From Atherinomorus stipes (Eukaryota > Chordata > Actinopteri > Atheriniformes > Atherinidae), in contig JALJCO010012606.1 of NCBI GenBank assembly GCA_023101725.1, positions 434,001 through 498,000 of the forward strand: 64,000 nt of DNA, in the 5' to 3' direction. Positions within the stretch are counted from its first letter, which is position 1; the number at the start of each line of letters is the position of its first letter. Shown one piece after another: positions 1-12,612 of the stretch. The notes under the pieces were generated by a model that was given only the letters and a program-made list of their open reading frames with translations, was not told the origin of the DNA and made no database searches. The position numbers and the translations under genes are program-made.

Positions 1-1003
1 GTTGTTGTCTTTGAGCCAAGACTTAAAACTGCCTTTGTCCTGAGGTATGATGCCTTTTAAAGCATAATTGTGACAGTCTCTGTTCAGTGTATCTGTATTT
101 AAGTGATGAAAAGTGGTGTGTTATTATGAGCCGTGAGACATTAGCACGGTGGGTGGAAAGACAATCAGACTGTGGTTGGGGTGAGTGCTTCCAGGTTTAA
201 TGTATGCATGCTTTATTCCTGAGTATTACCCTGCTGTTGTCACTGTGGGTGACAGTTAACGTTGTCAGCTATTGTTTTGTACGAGCATCAGAAACGACAT
301 GAGGCAGCAGGTGTGTATGTGTGTGTACAACTTTTACATGAAATGATGTGTTCTTTTGAGGGGTCTGCAAACACATTTTAAGGTGCACGTGTGTGCTATT
401 TTATGTATTTATGCGTATGTACTCAGTGCTAGACTGCAGGCAATGCAATGAGGAAAATATTCTGTCTGTTTCACAGCTCTCCAGTGGGAATTTGCTACAG
501 CCCACACACACACACATCACACATAAACACACATCTGCGGCACCTTTTCACACTCAAATGCCCCGTGACTCAACCAACATAAATCCGTAACACAAAAACA
601 GCAACTTCTTTTTTTTTGTAGCTTCACCTCAGGAGCAGATATGTGCAATTGAAGGCCCTTAAGAGGTGATCGATGGTTTGTCTTTCACATTTACCTCAAT
701 CAAGTCGAATAATTTAACTGATCAATTTCTTCTCAGTCATTTAACCCATGTGGAGAATATGTAATGATTACAATTGTCCATCATCCTACTATCAGACATA
801 AGAGTTCTACTTTACATCCACTCAACAATCTGTCCTTTTCAATCAAGATCCCTCCCTATTGATTGTCTGCTTTTTGAAGTTACAGCTGCCTTTATGTACA
901 CTAAAGCCCTTTCAAATTCAAAGACATCATATACAAGACTAAAAACATTCTAAGGGCATGGAAGTCAAGTCATTGCCAAAGAATAAAGTCTCACCTCTTC
1001 TGC
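1..1003. other. No gene recognised
   Basis: Unique-looking AT-rich sequence with a short CA-rich stretch near 505-530. No open frame resembles a known protein, and no transposon end was identified. Confidence 0.5.
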
Positions 1004-1011
1004 GTGTGATG

Positions 1012-1833
1012 TAGGGATGTGCCGGTTTCTGGTTTCAAGGTATACCACGGTATAAAAACGTAGTGGTATGAATACCATTATATTTTCCGTCATACCTTCA
1101 TACCTTGAAGGTATGAACTTCATTCTGACTTATAAAACACAGGGAGAAAGCGCAAGTCAGACATACGCTGCCTGTCCTGATGCACACTTCCAGCTGGTGG
1201 TGGTAAATTCACGTCTTGCCAACACCAGGGGCGGACTGGGACAATAATTCAGGCCGGGAATTTGATACCATCCCAGGCCACCTCCACCAAATTAACACAA
1301 AACACTTAGAGTGAATTAGGTGCCTACTGATGTAAGACTGTAAAATAATAAAACAAAGGCTCCACATGTGGCCACACAGATTTTTGTTTCTTTCTTTAAA
1401 TTCTACTAAATCAACTACAATATGATTAAATGTGCAGTCTGTACAGTTAACCATATTGTACATCAAATAAAATTACGCTCAACGGGGCGCTCAACGTTTC
1501 TGCCTGCGTATGTGAGTTTCATGAGCTTCATCAGACAGCCAGCATGACGGATTATTTATTTAAAACTCAAACGGGACCCCACAGGCCAGTTTGGCGGCCA
1601 CGCCACCGGAAAATGTCCCGGTGCTCCCGATGGCCAGTCCGCCACTGGTCAACACCATTAAACATCAAAGGAAGAAGTACAGCTGTTCCAAAAAAGGGCA
1701 TTGTTCGCCCAAAATAAGACACTTAAAAACAATATGTAAGAGCGTAGTCATGATACCATGGAATATTGTGAAACTGTGATATTTTAGCTCAAGGTTATCA
1801 TACCCTCACAATTTCATACCGGCACATGCCTAA
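1012..1833. mobile_element. hAT-like non-autonomous DNA transposon, outer element
   Basis: The left end reads TAGGGATGTGCCGGT and the right end is its imperfect inverse, ACCGGCACATGCCTAA. An 8-bp target duplication flanks it: GTGTGATG at 1004-1011 and GTGGGATG at 1834-1841, one mismatch. Eight-base duplications and short TIRs are typical of the hAT superfamily. The ends also carry GGTATACCACGGTAT-like internal repeats. No transposase remains. A second hAT element sits inside at 1226-1647, so about 400 bp belongs to this element itself. The mismatches suggest an old insertion. Confidence 0.82.
1226..1647. mobile_element. hAT-like MITE nested in the outer hAT element
   Basis: The TIRs are CAGGGGCGGACTGG on the left and CCAGTCCGCCACTG on the right, differing at one base. 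The flanking 8-bp duplication is GCCAACAC at 1218-1225 and GTCAACAC at 1648-1655, one mismatch. It is 422 bp long with no transposase coding. The small open frames that cross it are not genes. It must have inserted after the surrounding 1012-1833 element. Confidence 0.85.
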
Positions 1834-1841
1834 GTGGGATG

Positions 1842-3075
1842 TAATCATAACCTCTGTGTTTTATGTTGGTCATTATCTATATTTCTTCAAGAGTGCTGTT
1901 AGTGCACTCATTTTAATTAAAAAGCCTATAACAGTATAATGCAGTATAATGGCTTTATACAGAAAATTTAAACACCATGTATAAAAACAACCAACACTTT
2001 TTGTCTTTTTTTGTCATACACTGTGGTTTATTTTTGGTAATACTCCACTATATGTTTTGCCTCCATAGTGAAAGGTAAGATGAAAGGAGAAATTGATTAG
2101 AGCAAATGCTATAATGGGAACCAGCCTGATCTGTTTAACCAAACAGCCATAGTAACCAGTGTAGAAACAAAACATTGTCTACTGTCCTCTTGGTACAGTA
2201 TGCTTTTCGCAGGACAATAATAATGTTATGTAATTCAGTCATTTTCATTTTATTTTCAGTCCACATACTCATGTCTTGCTTTGTTTGTCATCTTGTTAGA
2301 GCTGTGACGCTCTGATACAGAGGTGGATTTTACCATTGGACAAAGGTCTGCAGTGGCCTTAGGGCCTCGAGCCATCAAGGGCCTCCATAAAATGTCCAAT
2401 CAACTTACTGCAGGAATGATAATTACATTTTTTGCTAGAAACTCTTTCTCTTAAAAACAAAGTTTAAACGACGAATAGTGGAGGATATTGAAATATTCAC
2501 ACCCCTTGATAACTGAAAAAGTAATGACCAGAAGTGCAGAGAGAAGCCAATGCAGTTCTAAAAAAACTAACCAAAAAGAACTGTTACATGCTTTTGTTTT
2601 GCCCTAGTTGAGAAACAAGAAAGAAATGAACAGGGGAGAGCAGATCAGAAACTGAAAGAAAAAAATCTTTCAGCCCGAGAACCAACTTGTTATTCTTGAG
2701 GCAAACTGCCGGAAAGAAATCTTAAGAAGATTAACTGTAATTATGAACCATCTGGCAAACCTTAATCTTGTAACTCATGGCTGAAAAATAGTTTATTTGA
2801 GAATACCGCACTATTCTAACCAAGGTGAAGAACGTCCCTGTAACCGACCCAGCCACAGGGAACTGGATGTTCCTAATTGATGGTAAAACAGGCGTCATAA
2901 GGGGGACTGAAGATTAAAGATGATCCTTATTACCCCACCATGGCTGGGTTACTCTTGGGGCCTCAAAATTCAGCTCGAACATCAAGTGTTGATGAAATCT
3001 GAAAAGTATCCAGGTTATCCAAAATACTGCAGAAAGGGTTATGACTTGAATTAGTAGAGATCACGTTTTTTCAAT
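1842..3075. other. No gene recognised; possible old repeat near 2320-2400
   Basis: AT-rich sequence without a supported open frame. Around 2322-2395 the wording (GGTGGATTTTACCATTGG, then GGGCCTC repeats) looks like a decayed transposon end, but I found no partner end. Confidence 0.3.
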
Positions 3076-3079
3076 TTAA

Positions 3080-3627
3080 AGGCATATGCCACTCCTGGGT
3101 GAAATTGAGCCATCGACCGCCGTCCCCTATGTTGGACAAGTGGGCAGAAGTGTTATCTAGCCGACCCAGTCATTCGGCAACACTGGCAGCACTGACTTTA
3201 GCTTAGCTTAGCATAATTGCTGTAATCTGGTGTTTCCAACTAGCACCACTTGGCAAAAGTGAACTCCAGATTTTTTTCCAATTACGTTTTGTGACCCGCA
3301 CATTCTGATCGTGTACAAATGACAAGCCGATTTCACATATAAGGACAGGAGGGGGGGGTTACTTAGTCAGTCCTTTGATGTGAAATCGGCTGGGCATTTG
3401 TACTCAATCAGAATGTGCGGGCCACAAAACATAATCTTAATTAGTTCACTTTTGCCAAGTGGCGCTAGTTGGACATGCCAGATTATAGCAACAATGCTCA
3501 GCTAAGCTAAAGTCAGTGCTGCCAGATTCAGAGAATGACTGGGTCGGCAAGAAAACGCTTCTGCCCACTTGTCCAACTCAGGGGACTGCGGGGGGACGAT
3601 CAGTTTCACCCAGGAGCGCATATGCCT
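3080..3627. mobile_element. TTAA-flanked foldback MITE, copy 1
   Basis: A 548-bp near-palindrome. It starts AGGCATATGCCAC and ends with the inverse GCATATGCCT. TTAA stands directly outside both ends, at 3076-3079 and 3628-3631. The two arms match along most of their length: for example CTTTAGCTTAGCTTAGCA at 3197 pairs with the inverse near 3500, and the CCGATTTCACAT blocks pair near 3330 and 3380. The centre is a G-rich run near 3350. A TTAA duplication is known for piggyBac and Kolobok superfamilies; the family is not decided. A second copy lies at 39320. Confidence 0.85.
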
Positions 3628-3631
3628 TTAA

Positions 3632-4080
3632 GCTTAATTGGCTCCCCCATTAAATCCAAAAATTCATTCAAAAATTCAAACTTAAAGTTTGTTGGCATGC
3701 ATATAAAGCTGTTGATCAACAAAAATTTCACATTTCCACATTTTCCCAACAGAACAGACTGTCTGATGCTAGTTTGCTTGCGGTTTCTAAAAGTAGAGAG
3801 AGATAGGACTTCAGCTATCAGGCCTCTTTCTGTTTTCTATCCTCTCTACACCCAACCACTCAACGTAGGCTGCTGACCTTCGATAAACTATTTCTTAAGG
3901 ATTTTTTTTTCCTTCTAAAAGGGCATTTTTTCTCTCCGCTGTCACTTGCTCCCCTGTGTATACCAAAACTGGAAGACTGAATCGAAGAGAAGATTTCGAT
4001 CAATTCTTTTGGTTTCTTTGGCTTTAAAAACATTTTTTGATTGTGAACACAGTTATTAACATTGGCTTAATGTGGATCAT
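3632..4080. other. No gene recognised
   Basis: Low-GC unique sequence between the foldback element and a LINE/SINE tail. Nothing beyond short chance open frames is visible. Confidence 0.4.
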
Positions 4081-4146
4081 ATATGTATTAATTGATTTAT
4101 AATTAGGCGACAATTAAATGGATTGAATTGGACTGTATCTGTAAAG

Positions 4147-4210
4147 GAGCCTTGATATGACTTTATCATTATTTGGTGCTACATAAATAAAGAAAACTGA
4201 ATTAAATTAA
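4147..4210 (+). mobile_element. LINE/SINE 3' tail fragment (L2 or V-SINE type)
   Basis: The string GCCTTGATATGACTTTATC, then ATTTGGTGCTACATAAATAA and a degenerate GAATTAAATTAA tail, is the usual 3' end shared by fish L2-type LINEs and the SINEs they mobilise. Only this tail can be seen, so it is a 5'-truncated or decayed copy. Confidence 0.6.
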
Positions 4211-4449
4211 GAGCCTAGTGGGGTTTTAGGCTGACAGGAATTGTGGTAATTTGTTTAAATTAATGTCACCTGTAAATCAGTTATGTCACCGTTGACATAC
4301 TTAACAAGGAAATAAACCAGAGAACTGTGATAGAAGAATGACCCAAACAAACCAAGAAGCAAGATAAACAAAACATTTTGGGGTGCATTCATGCTGTGGC
4401 TGCTTGGTTCACTCAAATGAATCCTGGTCTACTTTCCCAGATTGGGGAC

Positions 4450-4545
4450 TTGGCTCAGTTGGTAGGTGGGGGGTGGTCTCCTGGACAGAGATTGCCTTCA
4501 GGCTATACTTTAGCCAAACCAGAGTCTCGTCACCTGAGCTGCCAC
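4450..4545 (+). mobile_element. Possible tRNA-derived SINE head
   Basis: TGGCTCAGTTGGTAGG from about 4453 fits a tRNA A-box, as seen in fish SINE heads. No good B-box follows at the expected distance, so this may be a decayed head or a chance match. Confidence 0.3.
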
Positions 4546-4590
4546 TTCTTCCAAGCATATCACATATCTTTATATAATGTTAAAACATTT

Positions 4591-4618
4591 TTTGTTTGTT
4601 TGTTTGTTTGTTTGTTTT
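4591..4618. repeat. (TTTG)n microsatellite
   Basis: About six perfect TTTG units in a row. Confidence 0.9.
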
Positions 4619-4889
4619 GCATTGGTCTACTGTGTGGGCATATTCCAGTGCCTCAATTTCACAGCTAATTACTTTAAAAACTTCATTATTTCTGTGGGTA
4701 CTTACTAGGAACTGGGATGTTTTATTCTGACCGTATATCAATTAAAACTGTCACGTTGTCGTTGCCTCATGTTTGACCACGAGCCATTTCTAAAGCAGTC
4801 CTGCAGGCGAGTTTGTTTTTGTAGCGTTTACCAACAATACTCAACATTTACAGTAGATGCCGTACTGAATCAAATGCGGTGTGGCAGTT

Positions 4890-5480
4890 GTAGTCCAATT
4901 CCTGCATTTGGTTGGCTTCAGTGGTACCAAGACCTGCGTTTGTTTGATCTGAATAAGAGTCCGTTTGCACATTCACAATACTCCAAACAAAGTGGACTTT
5001 CCAAGCAAACGGACCCTGATTTGAATCAAAAAGGCTGATGTGCAAATGCCCTTAGTTCCCTCAAAGGTGGACCCTAGTGCAGTTTGCTTGTTATTTTAAG
5101 GCAAATGGATGATTGGTTGCAGCAAAGCGAAGAAGTTAAGAATACATAGCGCAACATGGTAGCTAGTTTGCCGCTTTTCCTGCAGCTCTTACATGAATAT
5201 ACGTGTCAAAACTAAACTGAGTTTGAACACAAAAGTAAAAACAGAAACCCTAAACTGCATAAGCTTATTGTTGCTTCATTGAATACTTACATTGAACCAG
5301 TTGTTTTCAGTCCAGACCAATAATAAGTTGGATTTTCTTTTCTCTCCTTGCTCCAGTGGTCGTTTCAGGGAACATTACTACCTGCAAGCAGGTATCACAC
5401 GCTACTGTGTGATATTGTTTTGCTGGTTTGGTCAGCTTGAATTAAATGCAATGTAAACCAAACCAAAGGAAGCTGCAGAA
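4890..5480. repeat. Probable decayed DNA transposon
   Basis: The text around 4960-5060 (CCGTTTGCACATTCACAATA, then GCAAACGGACC) and around 5400-5460 resembles a dispersed fish repeat. A related stretch with TTGCACATTCACCCCAG lies at 29057-29075. Ends and target duplication could not be placed. Confidence 0.3.
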
Positions 5481-7395
5481 GTTTCAAGAATTCCCAGCCT
5501 AATCGAACCGAGTCTCTTGACTATCCTGGTATAAATGCGCTCCCTAAAATTGGCCTCAGATAAGCTCAAGACATTCCCACAAATCAACTCTAAAGACATA
5601 CTGACCTTAAAAAGCAATGAAAATAACTTAAAGGGACATTAAACAACCAAAGACATACAAAAATGTTCAATGGCTCAAAGGTCAACATAAAGAAAGCTTA
5701 TCAAATGAAAAGGGACACACAAAGTCACAGCTAATTTTTATTCAGCTTTAAGAAATTGTCCTAATGATCTGAGGAACAAATGCATGGAGGAAGAGACAAA
5801 CAGGCATTTTGAGAGGGAGGTTTTAAGACCTGGAGAATTATAGCAAGTGTGTCCTTGAGTCGAAGGAGACCCTCAAACCAGAGCAAAGTAACAGGAAGCG
5901 AAGTGATAAAACCACTGAAAAAAACTTACTGAAAAGGAATCTGAACTGCATCTCCTTGATTGACGGAATTTTTAGAAGATGGCGTCAGACCATATCAGAA
6001 GCTGGGCTGTGTGTCAGTAGCATTTCCTGCTTCTCTTTTGTCTTTGTTTGACTCTCAGTTTATTAACCTACACAATGCCAGCATCCATACATCACCCCTC
6101 ACCCCTCAGTCCATCCCCCGGTCGTCTCGCACGGGGAGAAGCATTCATCATGTCTCACACGCCAGACGACATCAGTTAGAAACTCGATCACCGCTGTTTG
6201 AAAAGCCATTCGCTCAACGGATAGGGCCGCTATCTCCAGGCGAGAACGAGCCGTCACAGTTTATGTCTAGCGGAGGGAGAGATGTCAGGCCTCGCACTTT
6301 TATGTCGTAATTAAAGCATGTGTGGGCAGCCTTTTTACAAAGTGAATGTGCAGGAGATGATTGGTGGTGCAGAGGGAGATAAAATGCAGGGTTTTAATTG
6401 GAGGCTATCTCCTCTTGTTCTAACTGGATGGATGTAATAGAAATACATGCACTTTGCCAATCATTATAAAAACATAGCTGGCACAAGCCTGATTTAATGA
6501 GATTAAAAACTGATAATAATAGAGGTAGCAATAAGAAATGTGCAGGGTTTGTTCAAGGACAGTTGTTACTCTTAAAGAGATTAAATTACATCTTTTTAAA
6601 CAGCCTTTAAAAGCACTTTTTCCAATCTGTTCTCCATGTTCACAAACACGATGTCAGGAAAGAGTCATTTTTGTGACTGGATATTATAATCAGGTTTTTA
6701 GTTATAATAAAACAACTGTAGACTCAGGAGGCTGTGTTTAATCCAGCATCCATCAAAATCAAAACGCATGGAAAGGCATTTTTTTTTAGCAAGTAGCATG
6801 CATCAGTCAAGATTCTAACCAGGATAAAACCAGGGAGCTTGACAAGGTATAGAGTTGAACAGAGATCGGGATTCAGTTTCAAACTGTAACAAATTTCTTT
6901 TATTGGTAATCCAACGGCTGAGGAAGTCCTGAGTCAATAAAGCTGAGGGAACACTGGAACCCTGAAGACAAAGCAACAAGACAATCTAGCCAGAGATAAG
7001 AGGGGGACTTATATACCCACCCACACGGGTCAAGTTGATGAGACAGGTGAAACATACTGTACGGTACCAGGATGGGGCAGGCATTGAGAGCAGGAGAGGA
7101 GGGACTGTCAGGGAAGAATCATGATGACGGAGCTCAGTGAAAGTACAACAGCTATAGAGGAAGCTGTTGCTCAGGAAGCTCGTCCTTCTATGAAAAAGAA
7201 TTAGAGTGGAAGTAAATTTGTGTGCAACAAATCAAACTGTTGGGGGATATCATTTGGTCGGGGGAGTAAAGGTTTTCTGTACAGATGGTTCATGTCTTAG
7301 GTGTTTAGAGACAAGCAGCAGGACACAACAATAATACAGGAATTGGATGCAACACAAATGTCACTTTTGCATTCACAGGAAACCTTCTGATATCA
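5481..7395. other. No gene recognised; GC-richer island at 5950-6400
   Basis: Mostly unique sequence. From about 5950 to 6400 the GC content and CpG count rise, and one frame stays open from 5960 to 6307. The predicted protein has no domain I recognise and no splice sites are clear. The segment also contains TAATTAAA. It may be a conserved non-coding element or an unrecognised exon. Confidence 0.3.
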
Positions 7396-7535
7396 TAAAA
7401 ATACAAAAAACCTTTAAATATGAGGATTTTTTTTCACATTTTTTGTCTGATAATATCAGGATTATTCATCATATTTTAAAATTTTGGGAAGTATTTTAAA
7501 AAGCTGAAAAAGCACTATATCTTGCCCAGCCTTGA
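7395..7535. mobile_element. hAT-like terminal remnant
   Basis: ATATCTTGCCCAGCC near 7518-7532 resembles the inverse of the TAGGGCTGGGCGATAT end seen in the complete element at 21569-23133. The opposite end is not visible. Related wording (TCTGATAGCATC, then CATATTCTAAAAT) recurs at 43920-43965. Confidence 0.4.
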
Positions 7536-7728
7536 TAGAATAAATCAAATTAATAAAAACATCTACTGGTTAGTGAGCTGAAATAGTTTTGGAGAATATT
7601 TAATACTGTTTGGCAGTCAAAGTCAAATGTAGTTGAAATAAAATGAAATATATCCAAAACATTTTTCACCCCAAATCTATGGTTGCATCTTGATCCAGTT
7701 TGCTATAAAATACACAGAGGATACTTGA

Positions 7729-7960
7729 AGGTGCCATGACAACAAATTTTACTTTTCTGTATTTTGGGGGTTGTGAAACTGATGAGGTCATGTGAATGTC
7801 AAGGGCGAATATCGTTTATGGACAGTCAGCTTTGTTTCTTTGTTCAAAAATGGTGGAATCAGACAGCAGCTTATCATTCTACGTAATTCATATTCTCCAA
7901 TTAGAGCACACCATGAAGCGAACAGCCCATGGGTCAAGCTAGTCTCCATTCCTGCACATG
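7729..7960. mobile_element. Truncated copy of the 32554-33299 TTAA element
   Basis: GTGCCATGACAACAAATTTT, ACTGATGAGGTCATGTGAAT, GAATCAGACAGCAGCTTATC and CCAATTAGAGCACAC all recur in the same order in the left part of the element at 32554. The right half is missing, and there is no TTAA on the right, so this is a truncated copy. Confidence 0.75.
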
Positions 7961-7979
7961 GGTGAATTCAGGCTGGGGT

Positions 7980-9645
7980 TTAACTTCTCAAATATCACCC
8001 ACATTAAAGTTTATACTATGCTTTGTCTTTGCTCCTTTAATATAATTATTTTAGAGGCCATTTGTTGAGGGGCTTGGAGTGGTCTGACTATTAGATAGAT
8101 AAGAAAATACAGTAAATGAATGAATAAACTAAATTAATTTGAATCAAATTTAAATATATAAAACACAATAAATACATAAAACGTGCATGCAAAATTAGAT
8201 ACATACATGGAAAAAAGTACAACCCTAATTGTTGCATGATGACACTGAACCCGGCATTTTGCACTTGAATGATATTGAATGCATTACTGCATCACACCCT
8301 GACAAGATGATGCCATCATCATCCTGCAATGAGACTCTCTGCAGATACAAGCAAATATCTCCTGCTGTTCCGGTAATGTTGGTGAGTTGGAAGGTTGTTT
8401 TCTGTTCATTCAAGGAAAATGCTGTGCTTGCATTTTCCTAAACAGCTTTTAAATGATGAAATATAAATTTAATGTCAGCAGTTGAAAAATAGCTTCAGTA
8501 ATGCCAGTTTAGAGCTATCTTCTAATTAGCCCTGTGCTAATTCTGCACGGCTGATTTTTCTCAGATTCTAATTCTCTCAGATGCCCTTCAGTTTTTATTC
8601 ATAGAAATAAAAACATAAAGTATCTTTTTTAATCTTTGAAAAAAAAAATAGCAGATTTTTTTTTTTTTCTTTTTTAGTCTATATTTTCCTGTGGAAAATT
8701 AGTTGAGATTGCTGTCGGCCAAACATGAATGCAAACCTGGGTGTAGTTTTGTAAGAACAATTTCTTCTGAATAACTCATCTCAAATTTGTGCAGTTAATT
8801 ACAAATGTTCACCTCTCCAGACCAAAGATATACAAGATAACAATAAACTCCATGTATTTATCTTTTTCTTGATGGGAAATAGCCAGCTGAGTTGCTGCAA
8901 TTTCAAAGAGCCGATTGCATTTCAAGCGTTTCACATCATTTAACACAGTTGTGCCTGAATTGCAGTTTTATTAAGCATCAAGACCATTGGTTTCCCAAAC
9001 ACTCATCTCACAAACACAAGAATAGCAGTTAATTTCAATATTGGCCCTTCCAGCCTACAGACTGGTGCTTTTCATAGGAACAACTTGCAGCTTTAAGTGA
9101 CTTGTTTATTTGAATGATTCTGTTTTTTGATTATCCTTTGTTCAAACGGTAGTACTGCATTTTTCTCCAGGAAGCAGTCTCTGAATTTTTGTATTATAAG
9201 AGATGCTGTTTTGTTCCTTGTCCAAAGGAATCAAAGTTTTTCTACTGGCAGCTCCTTAACAGCAAACCTCACCTTATTTTGTTGGTGTAGAGCAGCTCAT
9301 ATGTGATGTTACACAATAACTTCCTCTGCAGCATGAAAACAGCTGTCTGTCTAAGGGTTTTCTGGACAGTAACCTCCGTGAGAAAGTTTAGAATGAAACA
9401 TTTCATAGCAGCAGAAGGACAATAAATATTTTTATTATTTATTTTTTGTCTTAAGCTCTTTGGACAGCTGTTTGGAGATTAGTAATGATTTCAATTCAGG
9501 TTGCATTGTTGGTTATGAGAAAATCCCAGCTAATGCGTCTTCTACTCTGCTTTCTCTGGAGTTTGCAGGGGTGTAGTAGGGCCAGGGGTGTGCTAAGACA
9601 TGCCTGCCTTTCTGATTGGTCTAGAGACTGGCCCATGCTGACAAA
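7980..9645. other. No gene recognised
   Basis: AT-rich unique sequence. Opposing open frames at 8225-8441 overlap in antisense and match nothing I know. Homopolymer A and T runs occur near 8640-8670. Confidence 0.4.
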
Positions 9646-9649
9646 GCTT

Positions 9650-9848
9650 TGTGCAAGTAACTCCACTACTTCCTGAACTTAAGCCTCATTTTCTGTCTAT
9701 CATTAGTGGAACGATTAATCCAGGTGTGTCTGGCCATTGTCGTCATGGTTACTGAAGTCACGCTCATATGGATTAATCAATTTGTCCAGGATTGGAAGAA
9801 ACAAAGGAGCTAGCTTAAATTCAGAAAGAGGCAGAGTTTTGTATATAC
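9650..9848. mobile_element. Diverged copy of the 50094 MITE
   Basis: AACTCCACTACTTCCTG at 9660, GATTAATCCAGGTGTGT at 9714, GGCCATTGTCGT at 9732 and AACAAAGGAGCTAGCTTAA near 9800 recur in the same order in the intact 208-bp element at 50094-50301. The right end decays to CAGAGTTTTGTATA. It is older than the copy at 50 kb. Confidence 0.75.
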
Positions 9849-9849
9849 A

Positions 9850-12201
9850 GTAGCTGGAGACATAAGTAAGTGGTAGGACCTCATATTCTCAGACTTTTGT
9901 GAGATCAATCTAAACGGTTCTGGAGCGGGTTTATTTGAATATTTCCCATAATGCTTTTTGGCTCCCCCTCTTATGTTCTGTACAATGAGCTGTAATCTCT
10001 TCACGTTCCCACGATGTATGTTTTGTGGGATGATCACAGGCATGTTTAAGAAGGTTTATCTGCTTTGTGAAGTACACAGTTTTTCTACTTAAGTCTTAAA
10101 ACATACCTAAAACAGCTGTATAGCTAAATATATAGATTAAGAAAACCTTCTTTGACTGCTAGTGCCCCGGTGTCGGATTACTTTTCCAGTGACAACCAAC
10201 ATTTGTTGATATTTACTATCTGTTATATAACATCCATTGATTCAACCATGTTTTAATGGTTTGAGTTTATTTCTGAGATAATCATATCGCCCTTAAACCA
10301 ACTTTATCTACTGCTTCATTTCACAGAAGATTTTTTTTCTGTGAATTCTGTTTGTTTGTTTTTTTTTTGCATTATGTCCTGAGTTAACTCTCATATTGCT
10401 ACATTTGCATCATGTTTTTAAACAATTTAAACAATAACCTGGCCAGTTAAAGCAAAGACTTCAAAATCTGATCAAACTGTTTCCGATTTATAATTTATGG
10501 AGCAAAGAGATATTACGAATAAAAGTAAGCATGAGAAGCTTTAATCAATTTCTAGTTCTATAAAGCGACAAATAAATGCATTTTTGGCATCTTTTGATGC
10601 TAGATGTAGAAAAGAGTTAATTACCATTTAACAGGAAATCTCAGGGTAAGACTTTAAGCTCCAAAATTATTATTTTCTAAATATTCACTAAGTATGATCC
10701 CCAAGGTCCAACAATTCTTTAAAGTTGTGCTTTTTGGTATTTTTAATCAAGCTTTTCTCAAGCCATCTGGAGTCATTACCCAGCATAAAACTGTTCATAA
10801 ACCTCCATTTTAATAGCTAATAACTTTTTATGTGTGTTTCATTAAATAATGGTTAATGGTTCAGATGGAAATGGACACTTTAACCCTTAAAGGAATTAGC
10901 ACAAATGTCTGTCACCTCATGAAAATGTGTGTGTTCATGTGAAGTCTTGAGAGCATTGTTGCACTTGGAGGAGATGCTTTGAGTTAAATTTCCAGAATTG
11001 TGCAAAAAAAAAAAAAAAAAAACAGGTGGCAAGCTGCCTCCTTTTACTCTGCTGCTAAGTGTTTACTCAAGTCTAAACCTGCAAGCTGTTTTCAACCATG
11101 TGAAAAATTCCTCCATTTAGTTAAAGATCATTTACAAAAACTTAAGTTGTTATTCTGTGTTTGGAAGCTGTCTGCCATTTGTGCATTGCATTGTGGGAGA
11201 ATAGTACTGTATAAGGAGACCATTACACTGAAGAAGGTGACTGTGCTTTGAACAACACAGCATAACTAAGCTAACACTTACCGTGTATGTCCACAATTGG
11301 ACACTATATCTCACATGCTTAGATGTTCACATCATCACTTATTTAAGGTTTGGAGCAACCAATGATGTAATAATGGTTAATAACTTAATTAATATAATGG
11401 TTAATAACATAATGGTTAATAACATGATGATGCCAATACATCATCATTTTGGCCATTATGAATATAATCCATGTCCCATATTATTGGCTTGCCATTATTG
11501 TTGGCTGTTAAAATGTGATATTGGAAATTATATGTATCTGCTTTTACTTTTTTAATGACAACTTTGACACAGCATGCACATATTATACATCAAACTCTTC
11601 AGCTATTTCCCTTTTCACTAAAGGTATCAAAATATGAGCAACATGTCACAGTTATATAATGTTTACATTTTGTTTACATTTTATACCAGGAGGACTTCGT
11701 ATAAGCCTTCATGTTTTTTGTTTTTTTGTTTTTTTGATTTTCCTTGAACATGTTCTGTCATACTTATTTTGTATTGTTTCTCATTTCTTTTACCATACTG
11801 TATATGTGCTAAATAAAGAAAAAAAGAAGTCCTAAAGAAGTAGAAACTGCATAGATATCGGTTGACATAGGTATTGGAAATTAGAGTTGGGCAATATCAG
11901 TTTGTCTGATAGAAAAGCAAATATCAAACATCCCTATATAATAAAGCAAATGACATCATAACATGCCAATAATATAATCATACATCTATAATGAGCCAAC
12001 TGCACAAAGACATAAAAAAAAAAAAATCATATCTCTGAGATATTTAATCATTTTTTGTTTTTTGTTTTTGTTTGTTTTTTGCATTATCACACTATTGGCT
12101 TACATTTTCAGAATTTTGTTTTCAGTGTTAGGGCAATAACCAACCATCAGCATAATAATTTTTGCACAACAGCCAAAATATGATCACATTATTTGCAAAA
12201 A

Positions 12202-12205
<4 letters not shown>
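9850..12205. other. No gene recognised
   Basis: AT-rich sequence. A 14-bp unit close to TAATGGTTAATAAC is repeated about three times at 11372-11428. GTTGGGCAATATCAG near 11887 may be a hAT end remnant. Poly-A and poly-T runs near 11003, 11720 and 12020-12080 could be old retroposon tails. No supported gene. Confidence 0.4.

Positions 12206-12209
<4 letters not shown>

Positions 12210-12232
<23 letters not shown>
12210..12232. repeat. (GAA)n microsatellite
   Basis: About seven GAA units following a run of A. Confidence 0.85.
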
Positions 12233-12233
<1 letters not shown>

Positions 12234-12612
12234 TATTACATTTTTGGCTATTAAATGTAGAATCCAAAGTTTTTCCCCCTGAAAATAAACTCTACTTGTG
12301 CAAGTGAAATCAGTCTTAAACCGCACCTTTGGGCCTCCATGCTCATGTGCCGGTGACTTTGTTTGCAACTCCCTCTCCCCCTGACTGTACTTCTCTGTTT
12401 TGCCTTTGTGCTGGTGAATTCAGGACATTTCTGGGCGGAGATTTGCGCATTCGTCTCCAGCCAATGACAGAGCAAAGGGCGTACTGCTCTGTGTGTATTA
12501 AATTATTGGCCATTATCATGTCACTGACTGCATTCTTTGTAACCATATAGGAAGTTACAACCAAAATAAATCAATTTAACAGAACTACCTCTTTTTTCTG
12601 TTCCCACTGCAG

